Below the pieces are notes generated by a model. The model saw only the letters and a program-made list of their open reading frames with translations, had not been told where the DNA came from and did no database searches. Below, in pieces: positions 42,646 to 53,200 of a DNA stretch of 64,000 nucleotides. The DNA is from Trebonia sp963811335 (lineage in GTDB: Bacteria > Actinomycetota > Actinomycetes > Streptosporangiales > Streptosporangiaceae). The position numbers were made by a program, and so were the translations under genes. Location of the stretch: NCBI GenBank assembly GCA_963811335.1, contig CAWERB010000017.1, positions 248,001-312,000 of the forward strand. Reading direction: 5' to 3'. The stretch's first letter is position 1, and every line of letters starts with the position of its first letter.

Positions 42646-43718
42646 GTGGACAACAGCGGTCAGATCAGCGCCCCGGGCAGCCTGGAGGCGGGCACGATCA
42701 TCGCGCCCGACAAGCCCCGTGTGCCCGACCAGGACCTGGGCCAGCTCGCCGCCCAGTACGAGCTGAAGCTCGCAGGCGCCCGCCCGTCGTTGACCACGTA
42801 CATCAAGGCGCTCTGGCAGCGCAGGCACTTCATCACCGGCTACGCCACCGCGCGCAACATCTCGATGTACACCGATGCCAAGCTCGGCCAGATCTGGCAG
42901 GTGCTGACGCCGCTGCTGAACGCGGCGTCTACTACCTGATCTTCGGCCTGCTGTTCCAGGCAGCCCGCGGCGTGGAGAACTACCCGGCGTTCCTCGTCGC
43001 CGGAGTGTTCGTTTTCGCGTTCACCGAGCGGTCGATCGTAACCGGCTCCAACGTGATGCGAGCCAACCTGCAGCTCATCAGGGCGCTCTACTTCCCCCGC
43101 GCCTCGCTGCCGCTCGCCTACGTGATCGTCGAGCTGCAGCAGATGCTCGTCGGCATGGTGGTGCTCATCCCCATCATGCTGATCAGCGGCGAGTATCCGA
43201 GCTGGTACTGGCTGCTCGTCATCCCCGCGGTCCTGCTGCAGGCGATGTTCAACATCGGGGCGGCGCTGATCGTCGCTCGGCTCGGTGGCAGTCTCGCGGA
43301 CGTATCCGAGCTGATCCCGTTCTTCCTGCGGATCACCAGGTACTTCTGCGGCGTGATGTACCTGATCATCACGCTGGCCCCGGCTCGGGATCACGCCTGG
43401 ATCGGGAAGGTCCTCTCGCTCAACCCCCCTGCCGTCTTCATCTCCCTCGTCCGCGTCGGCTTGATGCAGTCCATCCGGCTCAACTCGGCCGGCAACAAGC
43501 CCTATAACGCCAACCTGTGCAACCTGTTCCTCGATCACCCGGGCGCCATGAACATCCCCGGCCAGCCAGGGATCCGCAACTGGTCGCTCCAGGCCTATTG
43601 CCAACCGATCGTCACCAACAACGACCTGTGGATCGCGGCCGTCGGCTGGGGCGTGGCGTTCCTGGTCTTCGGCATCGTCTTCTTCTGGCAGGCCGAGAAC
43701 AAGTACGGCCGCGGCTAA
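42646..43718 (+). CDS. ABC-2 type polysaccharide export permease (frameshifted)
   Basis: Wzm/TagG-like membrane subunit from GTG 42646. About 90 N-terminal residues include SLTTYIKALWQRRHFITGYA and LGQIWQVLTPLLNA. Near 42928 one G is missing (GCGGCGTC for GCGGGCGTC), after which the protein resumes as VYYLIFGLLFQAARG. It has six hydrophobic segments through FGIVFFWQAENKYGRG at the end, about 357 residues in all when repaired. The partner ATPase (Wzt/TagH-like) is not next to it. Position beside the glycan locus suggests export of that polymer. Confidence 0.88.
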
Positions 43719-43784
43719 CCTCGCCCGGGCCGCTGAACCGTCAACGCGCCAGCGCCGTCGCCAGGTCCAGGTTTGGTCTAAAGG

Positions 43785-45437
43785 TTAGCTGACGGGGAGG
43801 TGGGGCGCTGGCTCGCGGGCGTTGCGGTAGTCGGCGGAGGTTAGGCAGGCGAGGGTGGCCAGGGCCCAGACGGTGGCGCGGTCAGCCTGCGGCGGGCGGA
43901 GCAGGGCCTCGGCGGCCGGGCGGCTGACCACGTCGAACAGGCCGCCGGCGGCGCCCTGGTCGAGGATGTAGCCGCGCAGGAATGACGCCACCTCCTCGCC
44001 GTACTGGCGGCGCCAGTCGAAGGGGGCCTCGGTGCCCGCCGGGGGCTTGCCCGCTAGGGGGACGTCGGCCAGGGCGGGGGAGAGCTCGGCGAGAACCGCG
44101 GCCGACAGGGTGCCGCGCACCCGGTCGGCGAGCGGGACGGTCCTGGCGGCGAGCACCACGCGGTCGTCGAACAGCGGCTGGACCAGGCGCTCCCGCAGCA
44201 GGTAGGCCTGCCGGGCGGCCGCCGACCAGCGTCCGGCCCGGTTAACCAGGTAAAAGTCGTCAAGGGCGCGCAGCGGATGCCTGGCGAGCCGCGGCGTCCA
44301 CGGGGCGAGCGAGGCGACGTAGGACGCGGCGGGGCCCCGGCGGATCAGGCCGAGGTGCTTGGTGGTGAGGCGGCGCAGCAGCTCGGCGGAGCGCGCGGCG
44401 CGGCGGGCCGGCGACAGGGCACCACGAAGCGACAGGGCATTGTGCAGCCCGCCGGGCGTCCCGGGACGGCCCGCCGTCTCGGCGTAGCCGCCGCGCAGCA
44501 GCTCGCCGCCGTGACCCCCCGCGGTGACCGCGGGTGAGGTGGCGGGGTCGGGTCGGCCCACGTTCTCGAACGCGGACAGCATCCCGTCGGCGACGAGTAC
44601 GGTGGCGCGGATCCGGCCGAGCACATCGACCCGCTGGCCTGGCGCGGTCGGGGTGCGCACCGCGTGCTCGATGCCGAGCCGCCGGGCGATCTCGGCCGCC
44701 ACCACGACGTCCGGGTGATCGGCGAACCCGTGGGTGACGGCCGTCACCGGCACGCCGGCCTTGACCAGCGCGGCGGCGATGAGCCTGCTGTCCTTGCCGC
44801 CGGTCAGGCTGAGCTGGACCGGCCCGCCCGCGTCGCGCAGCGGCGCGACCGCCGCGACAAGCGCGTCCGCGACCCCGCCCGCGCCAGGGCGCCCGTGAAC
44901 GTCAGGCGTGCCGCCAGCAGCGTCGGCCACACGCGAGCTCGCCCCGTGAAACAGCCGCAACGTCGTCGATCCGGCCAGGGCGGTAACGCCCGTGAACGGG
45001 GTCGTTGAGCCGAGCGGGAACCCAGGGTTGAGCAGCGCGCACAGGTGCAGCGGGTCAAAGCCGTCGAGACGGGAGGACGTCCAGGCGGCCCACATCGCCC
45101 GGTCGGCGATAATGACCGCGCCAGGGACTTCCGCCAGGTAGACCGGGTCGACGCGGGTGACCGAGGTCTGCGCGTACACGACGTCACGGTCGTCGCCGGC
45201 CGCCGGCGCGCCGGCGCGGATCGTCCCCGCGTGCGAGGCGCCCGGAGTACCGGAGCCCGGAGTGCCGCCCTCGGCGTTACCCCAGTGCAGCAGCGCGGCC
45301 CGGCCGTCGGCGGACCGCCACGCGACCGTCGCGGGGCCGGGAACCGGCATCACGGAGGGGTCCACGTCCAGCGCGCGCCCGGTCAGCGATGCGCAGCCCT
45401 CGGCCGTGGCGGCGCTGACCGCGAGCGTGAAGAACAC
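43785..45437 (-). CDS. Asparagine-synthase-like protein of the surface glycan locus
   Basis: About 550 residues from GTG 45437 (VFFTLAVSAATAEGCAS). The C-terminal half is the asparagine synthetase ATP-pyrophosphatase domain: PP-loop VQLSLTGGKDSRLIAAALVK, then VTHGFADHPDVVVAAEIARR and GGHGGELLRGGYAE. The N-terminal domain lacks the Cys-1 of a glutamine amidotransferase, so it would need ammonia from elsewhere or has another role. In P. aeruginosa the homologue WbpS is linked to amidation of uronic acids in O-antigen. WecB and WecC nearby make a uronic acid donor here, so the same job is plausible (inference). Confidence 0.85.
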   Translation of the reverse strand: MFFTLAVSAATAEGCASLTGRALDVDPSVMPVPGPATVAWRSADGRAALLHWGNAEGGTPGSGTPGASHAGTIRAGAPAAGDDRDVVYAQTSVTRVDPVYLAEVPGAVIIADRAMWAAWTSSRLDGFDPLHLCALLNPGFPLGSTTPFTGVTALAGSTTLRLFHGASSRVADAAGGTPDVHGRPGAGGVADALVAAVAPLRDAGGPVQLSLTGGKDSRLIAAALVKAGVPVTAVTHGFADHPDVVVAAEIARRLGIEHAVRTPTAPGQRVDVLGRIRATVLVADGMLSAFENVGRPDPATSPAVTAGGHGGELLRGGYAETAGRPGTPGGLHNALSLRGALSPARRAARSAELLRRLTTKHLGLIRRGPAASYVASLAPWTPRLARHPLRALDDFYLVNRAGRWSAAARQAYLLRERLVQPLFDDRVVLAARTVPLADRVRGTLSAAVLAELSPALADVPLAGKPPAGTEAPFDWRRQYGEEVASFLRGYILDQGAAGGLFDVVSRPAAEALLRPPQADRATVWALATLACLTSADYRNAREPAPHLPVS

Positions 45438-45465
45438 CGGCGTCAGCCGATCCGGAGGCGGTGGT

Positions 45466-47874
45466 TCACCGGCCGGCGGAGCCTTGCAGCTGGTACGCGG
45501 GGCCCGTGCCGTCGCCGGCCGGGGAGGCGCCGCGGATGAGCCGCAGCAGTTCCTCGGCGACCGTGCCAAGGTCGATCGCCCGTATCTGCTCGTGCGCATC
45601 CTGCCGGGCGGCCTCCCACGCCTGGGGGGAGGACAGCGCGACGATCGCCTCGGCCATCTCCGCCGGGTTTTCCCTGATCCAGCGCGTGTCGTAGATCGTC
45701 TCCGCGCCTGGCCAGTGCCTGATCACCGGCACCGCCCGCGACGCCATGCCCTCGGCCGGTGCCATGTGGAACGACTCGTCGTCGCTTGTGGACAGGATGA
45801 ACCCGATCCGGCGCAGCCAGGCGGGCACGTCAGGCCCTCCGTCGTCGAACACCACGGCCCCGCGCAGCAGCGGGGACCGCTGCACCCGGCGGAAAGCGTC
45901 GAAGTAGTGCTTGCGCTGCTCCTGGTGCTGCCACACCCACCACAGCTCCCAGGGCATGCGGGACTTGATGAACAGCTGGTACCGGTCGTCGTCGCGACGC
46001 AGTTCCTCGAGCACGTCCAGGGCAAGGTCAACGCGCTTGCGCATGTCCACCATGCTGATCATGCCGAGGTTGAACCGCGCACCCTCGAGCTTGGGCCGGT
46101 CAAACTGCGGCACGTCGAGCGCGTTGGGCACCGTGACGATCTTGGCCGCCGGCCAGCCGGTCTTCTCCCTGGTGAGCCGTGTGTAGTAGTCGGACACGCA
46201 GATCACCGTGTCGACGTTGCCGATCTTGACCTGGGCTGGGTACGGCGAGTTCAGCTCGAACCGGTGCAGGCGCACCAGGAGCCGCGCGGAACGGCGCTTG
46301 TGCCGCGAGTACCACACGGCATTCGGGCCGCACCATTCGCAGACGACGACGTCGGCCCATTCGGCCAGCTCGCGGGAGGCGGCCTCGTCGTGCTCACCGA
46401 GTGCCGCCCACTGGTCCAGCCGGACCTCCAGGTCCGGCTGCAGCCGGAAGTACTGGACCAGCTGGTTGAAGAACTTCAGGTCATGCCCGGCGATGACCAC
46501 GCGCAGGCGTTCGCGGCCCCCAGCGTCCACCGAGCCCGCAGTCCCGGCAGTCCCGGCAGCGCCCAAGGCACCCGCAGTGCCCAAGCCGCCCGTAGCGCCC
46601 GCGCCGCCGCCGGCCGGCACCGCCCGCGCCAGGTAGGCCCGCAGCCGCGCGGCCGCCTCGTCAAGCGCGAACGACGCCGCCGCGGCCGAGGTGCGGGACG
46701 CGGCGAGCGCGAACACCCGCGGGTCGCACGCGGCGGCCGCCACGTCGGCCACGTCGTCGATTCGTCGCGGCGAACAGCGGGTAGTCCGCGCCGAGCAGCG
46801 CCTCGTGCATCGGCGTCCTGTTCAGGATCACCGGCAGCCCCAGCTGGCCGAACTCGAGGACCTTGGTGGACAGCTCAAGCGAGGCGTCAAGCTCGGGATG
46901 CCGCCAGGACAGCCCGACGTCGCCGGCGGCCGCGAGCCGCATCGCCTCGGCGCGCGGCTGCCCGCCGTGCCAGATGACACCGGGCGTTCCGCTTCCCCCG
47001 CCCGACTCGGCCCGACCCGCCCGAACCGCCCGAGCCCGGCGGGCGAAGGAGCCTCGCCGAGCGCGGCCTGCATCCGGCGGCTGTAGGTGGGGTCGCGCGG
47101 GTCGTTGTGCACCTTGTCGCCGACCATGTGGACCTCGGCGGTCACACCGCGCGAGGCGAGCAGCGAAGGCAGGGAAGTCATCTCAAGGGTGTTCCACCGG
47201 GGCGCGAACTTCCCCGTGTACACGAGCCGCAGCGGGGTGCCGGGCGGAGCCACCTCACGTTCTGGATCCCGGTGGATGTCGAGGGCGGGCAGCACCGGCG
47301 GGAAGAGCACCGACTTGCCGCAGGCGGCGGGGACCGAGCCCTCGAGGAAGCAGCGCAGCTCCTCGGTCTGGCACAGCAGGTAGCGTGACGCCTTCGCGAT
47401 GGCGGTGAGGTCCTCGGCGGCCTTGGGCGTCACCGCCGGTACCGCCTGCGGCACGTCGGTCAGGTAGGACCAGAGCCGGCCGTCGAACGCGCCGTGCCGC
47501 GCCGCGGCCGACACCAGCGCGCGCCCGCGCAGCACCACCAGGTCGTGCCGGTTCACCGCGTCGACGGTGGCGAGCGCGGTGATCGCCTGGGTGACGGTCA
47601 GCGATGCCTCGGTCAGGCCGGGCAGCAGCCGCTCCGCGTGCGGTGACCTGATGGCGACCTCGGGCAGCTCGCGCAGCGGCGCGACCAGCCGGTCGGTGCG
47701 GACCGGCGCCTTGAGCACCAGGGTGACCGCGCACCCGGCGGCCACCAGGGCCTGGGTGACCGACTGCAGCCAGACGGCCGAGCCGTCGAGCAGGTTCATG
47801 TCGACGTCACCGTAGACCAGCGCTCTCGGTCTTGATCCGGCCAATGCCTGTCGCTCCTTGTCCTGGTGTGCCAC
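45466..47874 (-). CDS. Glycosyltransferase, GT-B/GT4 type (two frameshifts)
   Basis: From GTG 47874, two bases after the preceding stop. The N-terminal domain reads RALVYGDVDMNLLDGSAVWL and VVLRGRALVSAAARHG, then LVYTGKFAPRWNTLEMTSLP. Near 47000 a base is missing in a G run. The next stretch (VIWHGGQPRAEAMRLAAAGD, LELSTKVLEFGQLGLPVILN) is in a second frame. Near 46765 one extra A (GACGAATCG) moves to the third, which runs IDDVADVAAAACDPRVFALA through a second GT-B-like module (VVICVSDYYTRLTREKTGWP-like region, FHMAPAEGMASRAVPVIRHW) to the stop at 45466. The repaired length is about 800 residues: probably two GT-B modules in one protein. Ala/Gly/Thr repeats near 46560 form an insert between the modules. 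Confidence 0.78.
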
Positions 47875-47876
47875 GG

Positions 47877-49749
47877 CTAGCGGTTCGCCGGCCCGCGCGA
47901 GATGGTGAACAGCCGCAGTCCGTGGCTGCCCCAGTCGCCTGCCGCGGGCCCGCGCGGCCCGAGGAGGTCAGCCCGAACGAGGGCGGGTTCATCCAGCCAC
48001 CGGGTGAACTCGTACTCCCCGCGCAGGCCCCGAAGAAGCCAACCGCGTCGGCCTGCCCGCACTCCCGCGCGCAGGCCAGGTCGAGCAGGTAGTCCTCTTC
48101 TTTCCCGCCCAGTCCCTCCCGCCCGCCCAGTCCCTCCCGTCCGCCCAGTTCCTCTCGTCCGCCGTCCGCCGCCCACGGCGCGAGCCATGCGGCCTTGGCC
48201 AGCCGGGCGAGCGGCCGGGCCCAGTCCGCGCCGTCCGCGTCGCGCACGGCCGGCCCGGCCTCGGTGACCACGACCCGGATGCCGTGCCTGGACAGCCCCC
48301 CGAGCGCGTCCCGCACCGCCCCCGCCGCGGCCGCGCCGCAGCCGGCCACCACCTCGGCGGGCCGCAGCCGCTGTGCGAGCAGCGCGGCGGCCAGCCGGCC
48401 CGCCTGCGCGCCGTCGGCGACCTCGGCGAGGACCGCGATCTGCCGCCCGCCGACGAGCGCGCCCGGCAGCTCGGCGGCCTTGACGAGCGCGGCGAGCCGG
48501 ACGGGCGTGGCATCGGCGAGGAAGATGTCGCGCAGCCGCACCCGGACCTCGCCGACCGACAGCGGCCGGGCGGAGCGCGCCGCCTCGATCTCGGCCCGCA
48601 CGGTGGCGGCGTCCGTGCCCGTGCTCGCCTGTGCCCGTGCCTGTGCCGGACCCGAGCGGCCCGATCACCCGGGCGCCGCACGCGGCCTGCTCAAGACCCT
48701 GGGCCGCCGACGCGGTGACGAACACGGCGTTATCCCGGTAGAGCGCGGGCAGCGACCGCCAGGAGCGGGCGCCGGCCAGCCGCACCGTGGCACCAGGCAC
48801 CGTGGTACCAGGCACTGTGGTACCAGGCACTGTGGCGTCAGGCCCGTCCCCGGTGAGCGAGTCGAGCAGGGCGCGCACGGCCGGCGCCTCCCGCGGGTCG
48901 CGCGCGCCCGCGTACAACGGCGCGGTCGGCCGGGCCGCGGTCACGCCCACCGGGTTGAACCGCGCCAGCTGCACGCCGAGCCCGCCGTCGAGCACCGCGT
49001 CGCAGCTCGCGGCGAGCCAGCCGATGCCCGGCATCAGCGACTGCGGCACGTCCCGCAGCAGCACCACCGGCTTGCCGAGCGCGCGGGCCATGACGATCAT
49101 CCGGGCGAGCCGGCGGCCACGGTCCACGGCCGCGGGGTCGGTGGCGTGGGCCCACGGCGAGCCGGGCAGCAGGGCCGACGCCTCGATCACCACGAGGTCG
49201 GCGCCGGTGGCCTCCACCACGATGTCCGCGTCGTGCGGCAGCAGCGGGTGAACCACGGCGTCCGGCACCAGGGTGGCGCAGCCGAGCACGCTCAGCGCGC
49301 CGGTGATCACCAGCCGCGGCGTGCTGGACGGCGCGCCGGCCAGGGCCAGCCCCGGGTCGGCGAGAGTGAGCGCGCCCGGTGCGGTGAGCGAGGACAGGAA
49401 CCGCCCGCCGGTCCCCTTGAGGTCGGCGAGCTGCGCGGCCGCGAGCGCGGCGGCGGCGTTCTGCGCGCCGCTCTTCGGCGCGCCCCGCTCACGCCACAGC
49501 TTGTACAGGTCCCGCGGCAGCAGCGCGCCGCGCGGCCACGGCTTCTTGGCCGCGTTCGCGATCGTCCGGCCGAACCGCATGGTCGATGACTGCTCGAGGG
49601 CCGCGAGCCGCGTCTCGGTCATGGCCAGCTGCACCCGGGTGTCGCGCAGCTGCCGCGACAGCCGCTCCCGCTCCGCGGCGATCCCCGCGTCCTCGCTGTG
49701 CTCGCCGGCCTCGCCCGTTTCCGCGCCGCTCGATCGGCGTCTCGCTCAT
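47877..49749 (-). CDS. Glycosyltransferase-like protein with coiled-coil N-terminus (three frameshifts)
   Basis: ATG 49749 (MSETPIER) leads, after a 1-nt shift near 49720, into a coiled coil (GIAAERERLSRQLRDTRVQL) and then FGRTIANAAKKPWPRG. The GT-B-like body (GALSVLGCATLVPDAVVHPL, MIVMARALGKPVVLLRDVPQ, RDNAVFVTASAAQGLEQAAC) runs to about 48630, shifts frame, continues as VRAEIEAARSARPLSVGEVR, and shifts again near 48030 (a G missing from a GGGGG run) to end FTISRGPANR. The repaired length is about 620 residues. Two repeat inserts, TVPGT units near 48800 and GREGLG units near 48130, lie inside it. The sugar specificity is unknown. Confidence 0.7.
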
Positions 49750-49836
49750 ACGGCCACCTCGCTGGCGCTCGGAGTCCGCATTCGCGGACGCACTGTGCTT
49801 GCCAGTTCGCTCGCAAGCTCGTCATCGGCGCCTCGT

Positions 49837-50922
49837 TCATCGGGCGGCCAGCCACGCGGTGATGACCCGGGCGATCCGCGGCCCCGCCTGGCCGTCCCAC
49901 AGCGGCGGCAGCTCGCCCGCGTACGGTCCGTCGTCGCAGGCCTTGAGCACCGCGGCGGCCAGCTCGTCGCTGGTGACGAGGCGGTTGGAGCCGCTGGTGA
50001 TGGTGATCGGCCGCTCGGTGTTCGGCCGCAGGGTAAGGCAGGGCACGCGCAGCAGCGTAGTCTCCTCCTGCACGCCGCCAGAATCGGTCACGATCGCCGC
50101 CGCCCCGCGCACCAGTGACATGAACTCGATGTAACCGAGCGGCTCTATCACGTGAATTCGCTCTTCTTTCAACAAGCCCGCGGCGGTGAGCGTGGCACGG
50201 CCGCGCGGGTGCAGCGGGATGATCACGTCAAGCTCGGCGGCGACCTCGTGCAGCGCCCGCACGAGGCCCGCCGCCACCGTCGGCGAGTCGACGTTGGCGG
50301 GCCGGTGCAAGGTGGCGACGACGTACCGCCGGCCATCCAGGCCGCGGGCGGCGCGGGCCGCGCCGGCGTCGAACTTGTCCAGGTTGCCGAGCAGCGTGTC
50401 GATCATCGGGTTGCCGACGAAGTGCATGGCGCTGTCCGGGCGGCCCTCGCGGGCCAGGTGCCCGAGCGCCTCGGGCGAGGTGCAGAACAGCAGGTCGCAC
50501 AGCTGGTCGGTGAGCCGCCTGTTGATCTCTTCCGGCATGGTGTTGTCGAAGCTCCGCAGGCCCGCTTCGACGTGGGCGAGCGGCACGCCGAGCTTCGCTC
50601 CGGCGAGCGCCGCGCCGACCGTCGAGTTCACGTCGCCGTACAGCACCGCGAGCGACGGCGCGGCCGCGAGGAACTCCCGCTCCATGCCGACAAGGACGTC
50701 CGCGGTCTGCGCGGCCTGCGACCCGGAGCCCACGCCCAGGTTGACGTCTGGCCGCGGCAGCCCGAGCTGGACGAAGAACACGTCCGACATCCGCTCGTCG
50801 TAGTGCTGCCCGGTGTGCACGACGCGCTGGGCGTGGCCGAGCGCGGCGAGCGCCCGGATCACCGGCGCGGCCTTGACGAAGTTCGGCCTGGCCCCGAGTA
50901 CGTGCGTGATCGTGGCGCTCAT
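49837..50922 (-). CDS. wecB: UDP-N-acetylglucosamine 2-epimerase (non-hydrolysing)
   Basis: A 361-residue enzyme from ATG 50922 (MSATITHVLGARPNFVKAAP), converting UDP-GlcNAc to UDP-ManNAc. Family motifs: GARPNFVKAAPVIRAL, HTGQHYDERMSDVFF, YGDVNSTVGAALAGAKLGVP, HVEAGLRSFDNTMPEEINRR, HRPANVD and VTDSGGVQEETT. It is the first gene of the leftward glycan operon (wecB, two glycosyltransferase genes, asparagine-synthase-like). With WecC, 2.3 kb away, it supplies UDP-ManNAcA. Confidence 0.96.
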   Translation of the reverse strand: MSATITHVLGARPNFVKAAPVIRALAALGHAQRVVHTGQHYDERMSDVFFVQLGLPRPDVNLGVGSGSQAAQTADVLVGMEREFLAAAPSLAVLYGDVNSTVGAALAGAKLGVPLAHVEAGLRSFDNTMPEEINRRLTDQLCDLLFCTSPEALGHLAREGRPDSAMHFVGNPMIDTLLGNLDKFDAGAARAARGLDGRRYVVATLHRPANVDSPTVAAGLVRALHEVAAELDVIIPLHPRGRATLTAAGLLKEERIHVIEPLGYIEFMSLVRGAAAIVTDSGGVQEETTLLRVPCLTLRPNTERPITITSGSNRLVTSDELAAAVLKACDDGPYAGELPPLWDGQAGPRIARVITAWLAAR

Positions 50923-51348
50923 TCGCCTGTGGACTCTCCTTCGATGAGTTGCCTTGCGGCTGAGTGACCCGTGGTCCGAAGTCGCACAAGCAGGGTTGCC
51001 GGCGAACTTCGCCGGAAGGCCGCCAGCATTTGGGCGCACCGCATCGACGACCGTCATCGTATCGGTTCCGCCCAGGCGGTCAGCTCTTGCGAGTGGCTCC
51101 GTGCGTACCTGAAAGCTACCAAGTCCGCCTCTGGTAAGGCGTCGGCCTTCAGGACAGCGGCGAAAGAGCATGCGCGATCTCGTCACCAGCGCCCGCATCG
51201 CTGGAACCAGTCTGGCCTAAGCCGGGACTAACCCGGGCCGGTAAGTAGTATCCCCTCGCGCGCACGGTTCGGACTGAATCCTCGTCCGTCAGGATGGGGC
51301 GCGCGTCAAGGTCCGCCGTGTCTCGCAATCGGCGGTAATATCTCCGGC
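50923..51348. other. Promoter region between the two glycan operons
   Basis: About 425 bp with no supported gene separate the leftward wecB operon from the rightward glycosyltransferase operon. Both promoters must lie here. Short open frames on either strand (for example 50971-51231 on the plus strand) lack ribosome sites. I see no clear operator, only moderate AT enrichment at 51090-51190. Confidence 0.5.
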
Positions 51349-53094
51349 GTGACTCTAACGCCCACGCCGCGAGCGGTCGTGCTCGCCGCATCCGTGATGC
51401 TGCGGCACGTGACCGATGACCCGGTGCGCGCGGTGACGCTCGCCTGGCGGGCGCTGCCGCCACCGTTGCGCGGCCTGGTCGGGCTCGCGGGCCCCTACGG
51501 CCGGGCCGCCGCGCTGTGGGGCGCGGGGGACCGCCGCGGCGCGCTTACCGCGCTGGAAGGGTCGCCAGCCCGGCTCGCCGCGTTCAGCCTCGCGGTAGAC
51601 CAGCCCACTGTCGCCAGGTCGGCGCTCGCGCGGCTGTCGGAGCACAACGGCGCACGTCCCCGGCTCGCCGCCCGGCTCGCCTACCGCGAGGGGCGGCTCG
51701 CGGACGCGGTGGCCGAGCTCGAGGGCGCGGGCGGCTGGCGCGCCGCCCGGCTGCGCCGGTCGCTCCTGGCGGAAATGGCCATGCTCGAACCGGGGAGCCT
51801 GACGCTGGGCGGGCCGTCCCGCCCGGCCCTGCCGCCCGCGCCCGTCCCGGCCGGCCACGGCACCAAGATCCTCCACATCGTCACCGACGCGCTGCCGTCG
51901 ACCAGTGCCGGGTACACGATCCGCACCCAGGAGATCGCCCGCGCGCAGCGCACGGCCGGCCTTGACCCGCACGTCACCACCCGGATCGGCTTCCCGGTCA
52001 CGGCAGGCGCCATCGACGGCCGCGCCACCGTCACCGTGGACGGCGTCCCGTACCACCGGCTGCTCCCGTGGGTCATGCCGGGCCGGATGGACCGGCTGCA
52101 GGCGGCGCACCTGCGCCGCGCCGCGCGGCTGACCGAGCGGCTGCGGCCCGCCGTGCTGCACGCCGCCTCCAACTACGCCAACGCGGTCATCGCCCTGGCG
52201 CTGCGCGACGCGACCGGGCTGCCCGTCGTCTACGAGGTGCGCGGGTTCTGGGAGGACACCTGGCTGTCGCGGCACGCGGCGTCCGCCAGCCTCACGCTGT
52301 CCGACCGCTACGTGCGCACCCGGGCGCTCGAGACGCACTGCATGACCGCGGCCGACCTGGTGGTGACGCTCGGCGAGGCGATGCGCGAGGAGATCATCGA
52401 GCGCGGTGTCCCCGCGCGCAGCGTCGTCATCGTCCCCAACGCGGTCAGCGAGAGCTTCCTCCGCCCGCTGCCGTCGGACGGCGGCCGGCTGCGGGCCAGC
52501 CTCGGCATCCAGCCGGACGAGCAGGTTATCGGCCTGGTATCCAGCCTGGTCGCGCACGAGGGCATCGGCACCCTGCTCGAGGCGGTCAAGCTGCTGGGCG
52601 ACCGGGGGGTACGGGCCCGCGCGCTCATCGTGGGCGACGGCCCGGAGCGGACCGCGCTGCAGCGCCAGGCCGCCGGGCTCGGCCTCGACGCCATCTTCAC
52701 CGGCCGGGTCCCCTCGTCCAGGGTCCGTGACTACCACGCCGTGCTCGACGCCTTCGTGGTGCCGCGCACCCCGGACCGGGTCTGCCAGCTCGTCACCCCG
52801 CTCAAGCCGGTCGAGGCGATGGCCAGCGGCCTGCCCGTGGTGGTCAGCTCGGTGCGGGCGCTCGCCGAGATCGTGCAGGACGGCGAGACCGGCCTGCTGT
52901 TCCCGCCGCTTGACGCGGGCGCCCTCGCGGACCAGCTCAAGCAGCTGATCGACAACCCCGAACTGCGCAGGAAGCTGGGCGCGAGCGCCAGGGAGTGGGT
53001 CGCCCGCGACCGTACCTGGGCGCACAACGCGGCCCGCTACCGGGAGATCTACAGCCGCCTGCGCGACGGCGACGGCGGCGGCGACGGCGCGTAA
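51349..53094 (+). CDS. GT4-family glycosyltransferase
   Basis: A 581-residue protein. Residues 1-165 are a helical, TPR-like N-terminal region (RGALTALEGSPARLAAFSLA, LSEHNGARPRLAARLAYREG). The GT-B core follows: KILHIVTDALPSTSAGYTIR, VYEVRGFWEDTWLSRH, VVTLGEAMREEIIERGVPAR, VIVPNAVSESFL, and the nucleotide-sugar EX7E-type region PLKPVEAMASGLPVVVSSVR. The start at GTG 51349 lacks a strong ribosome site. It heads the rightward operon with wecC. Confidence 0.92.
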   Translation: MTLTPTPRAVVLAASVMLRHVTDDPVRAVTLAWRALPPPLRGLVGLAGPYGRAAALWGAGDRRGALTALEGSPARLAAFSLAVDQPTVARSALARLSEHNGARPRLAARLAYREGRLADAVAELEGAGGWRAARLRRSLLAEMAMLEPGSLTLGGPSRPALPPAPVPAGHGTKILHIVTDALPSTSAGYTIRTQEIARAQRTAGLDPHVTTRIGFPVTAGAIDGRATVTVDGVPYHRLLPWVMPGRMDRLQAAHLRRAARLTERLRPAVLHAASNYANAVIALALRDATGLPVVYEVRGFWEDTWLSRHAASASLTLSDRYVRTRALETHCMTAADLVVTLGEAMREEIIERGVPARSVVIVPNAVSESFLRPLPSDGGRLRASLGIQPDEQVIGLVSSLVAHEGIGTLLEAVKLLGDRGVRARALIVGDGPERTALQRQAAGLGLDAIFTGRVPSSRVRDYHAVLDAFVVPRTPDRVCQLVTPLKPVEAMASGLPVVVSSVRALAEIVQDGETGLLFPPLDAGALADQLKQLIDNPELRRKLGASAREWVARDRTWAHNAARYREIYSRLRDGDGGGDGA

Positions 53095-53123
53095 CCTGCC
53101 GTATGGCTATGGCTAGGTCACCC

Positions 53124-53183
53124 GCGGTAACCTTCGAGCGGCAGCGGGCCGACCGCGCCGCGGCTACCATGGGTGGTTACCGC
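53124..53183. promoter_or_regulatory. Long-spaced inverted repeat upstream of wecC
   Basis: GCGGTAACC (53124-53132) and GGTTACCGC (53175-53183) are perfect inverted 9-mers separated by 42 bp, between the glycosyltransferase stop and the wecC ribosome site. The spacing suits two half-sites on the same helix face or a large stem. It could also bury the wecC ribosome site at 53189-53194. Confidence 0.45.
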
Positions 53184-53200
53184 AGCGAGGAGGTCGTCGA

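Noticed and set aside
50971..51231. 86-codon plus-strand frame between the glycan operons
   Set aside because: No ribosome site or family; it lies in the region that must hold both promoters.
51149..51463. 104-codon minus-strand frame overlapping the start of the glycosyltransferase gene
   Set aside because: Part of it looks protein-like (RRYYRRLRDTADLDARP), but it has no good start and its first half is antisense to a well-supported gene.
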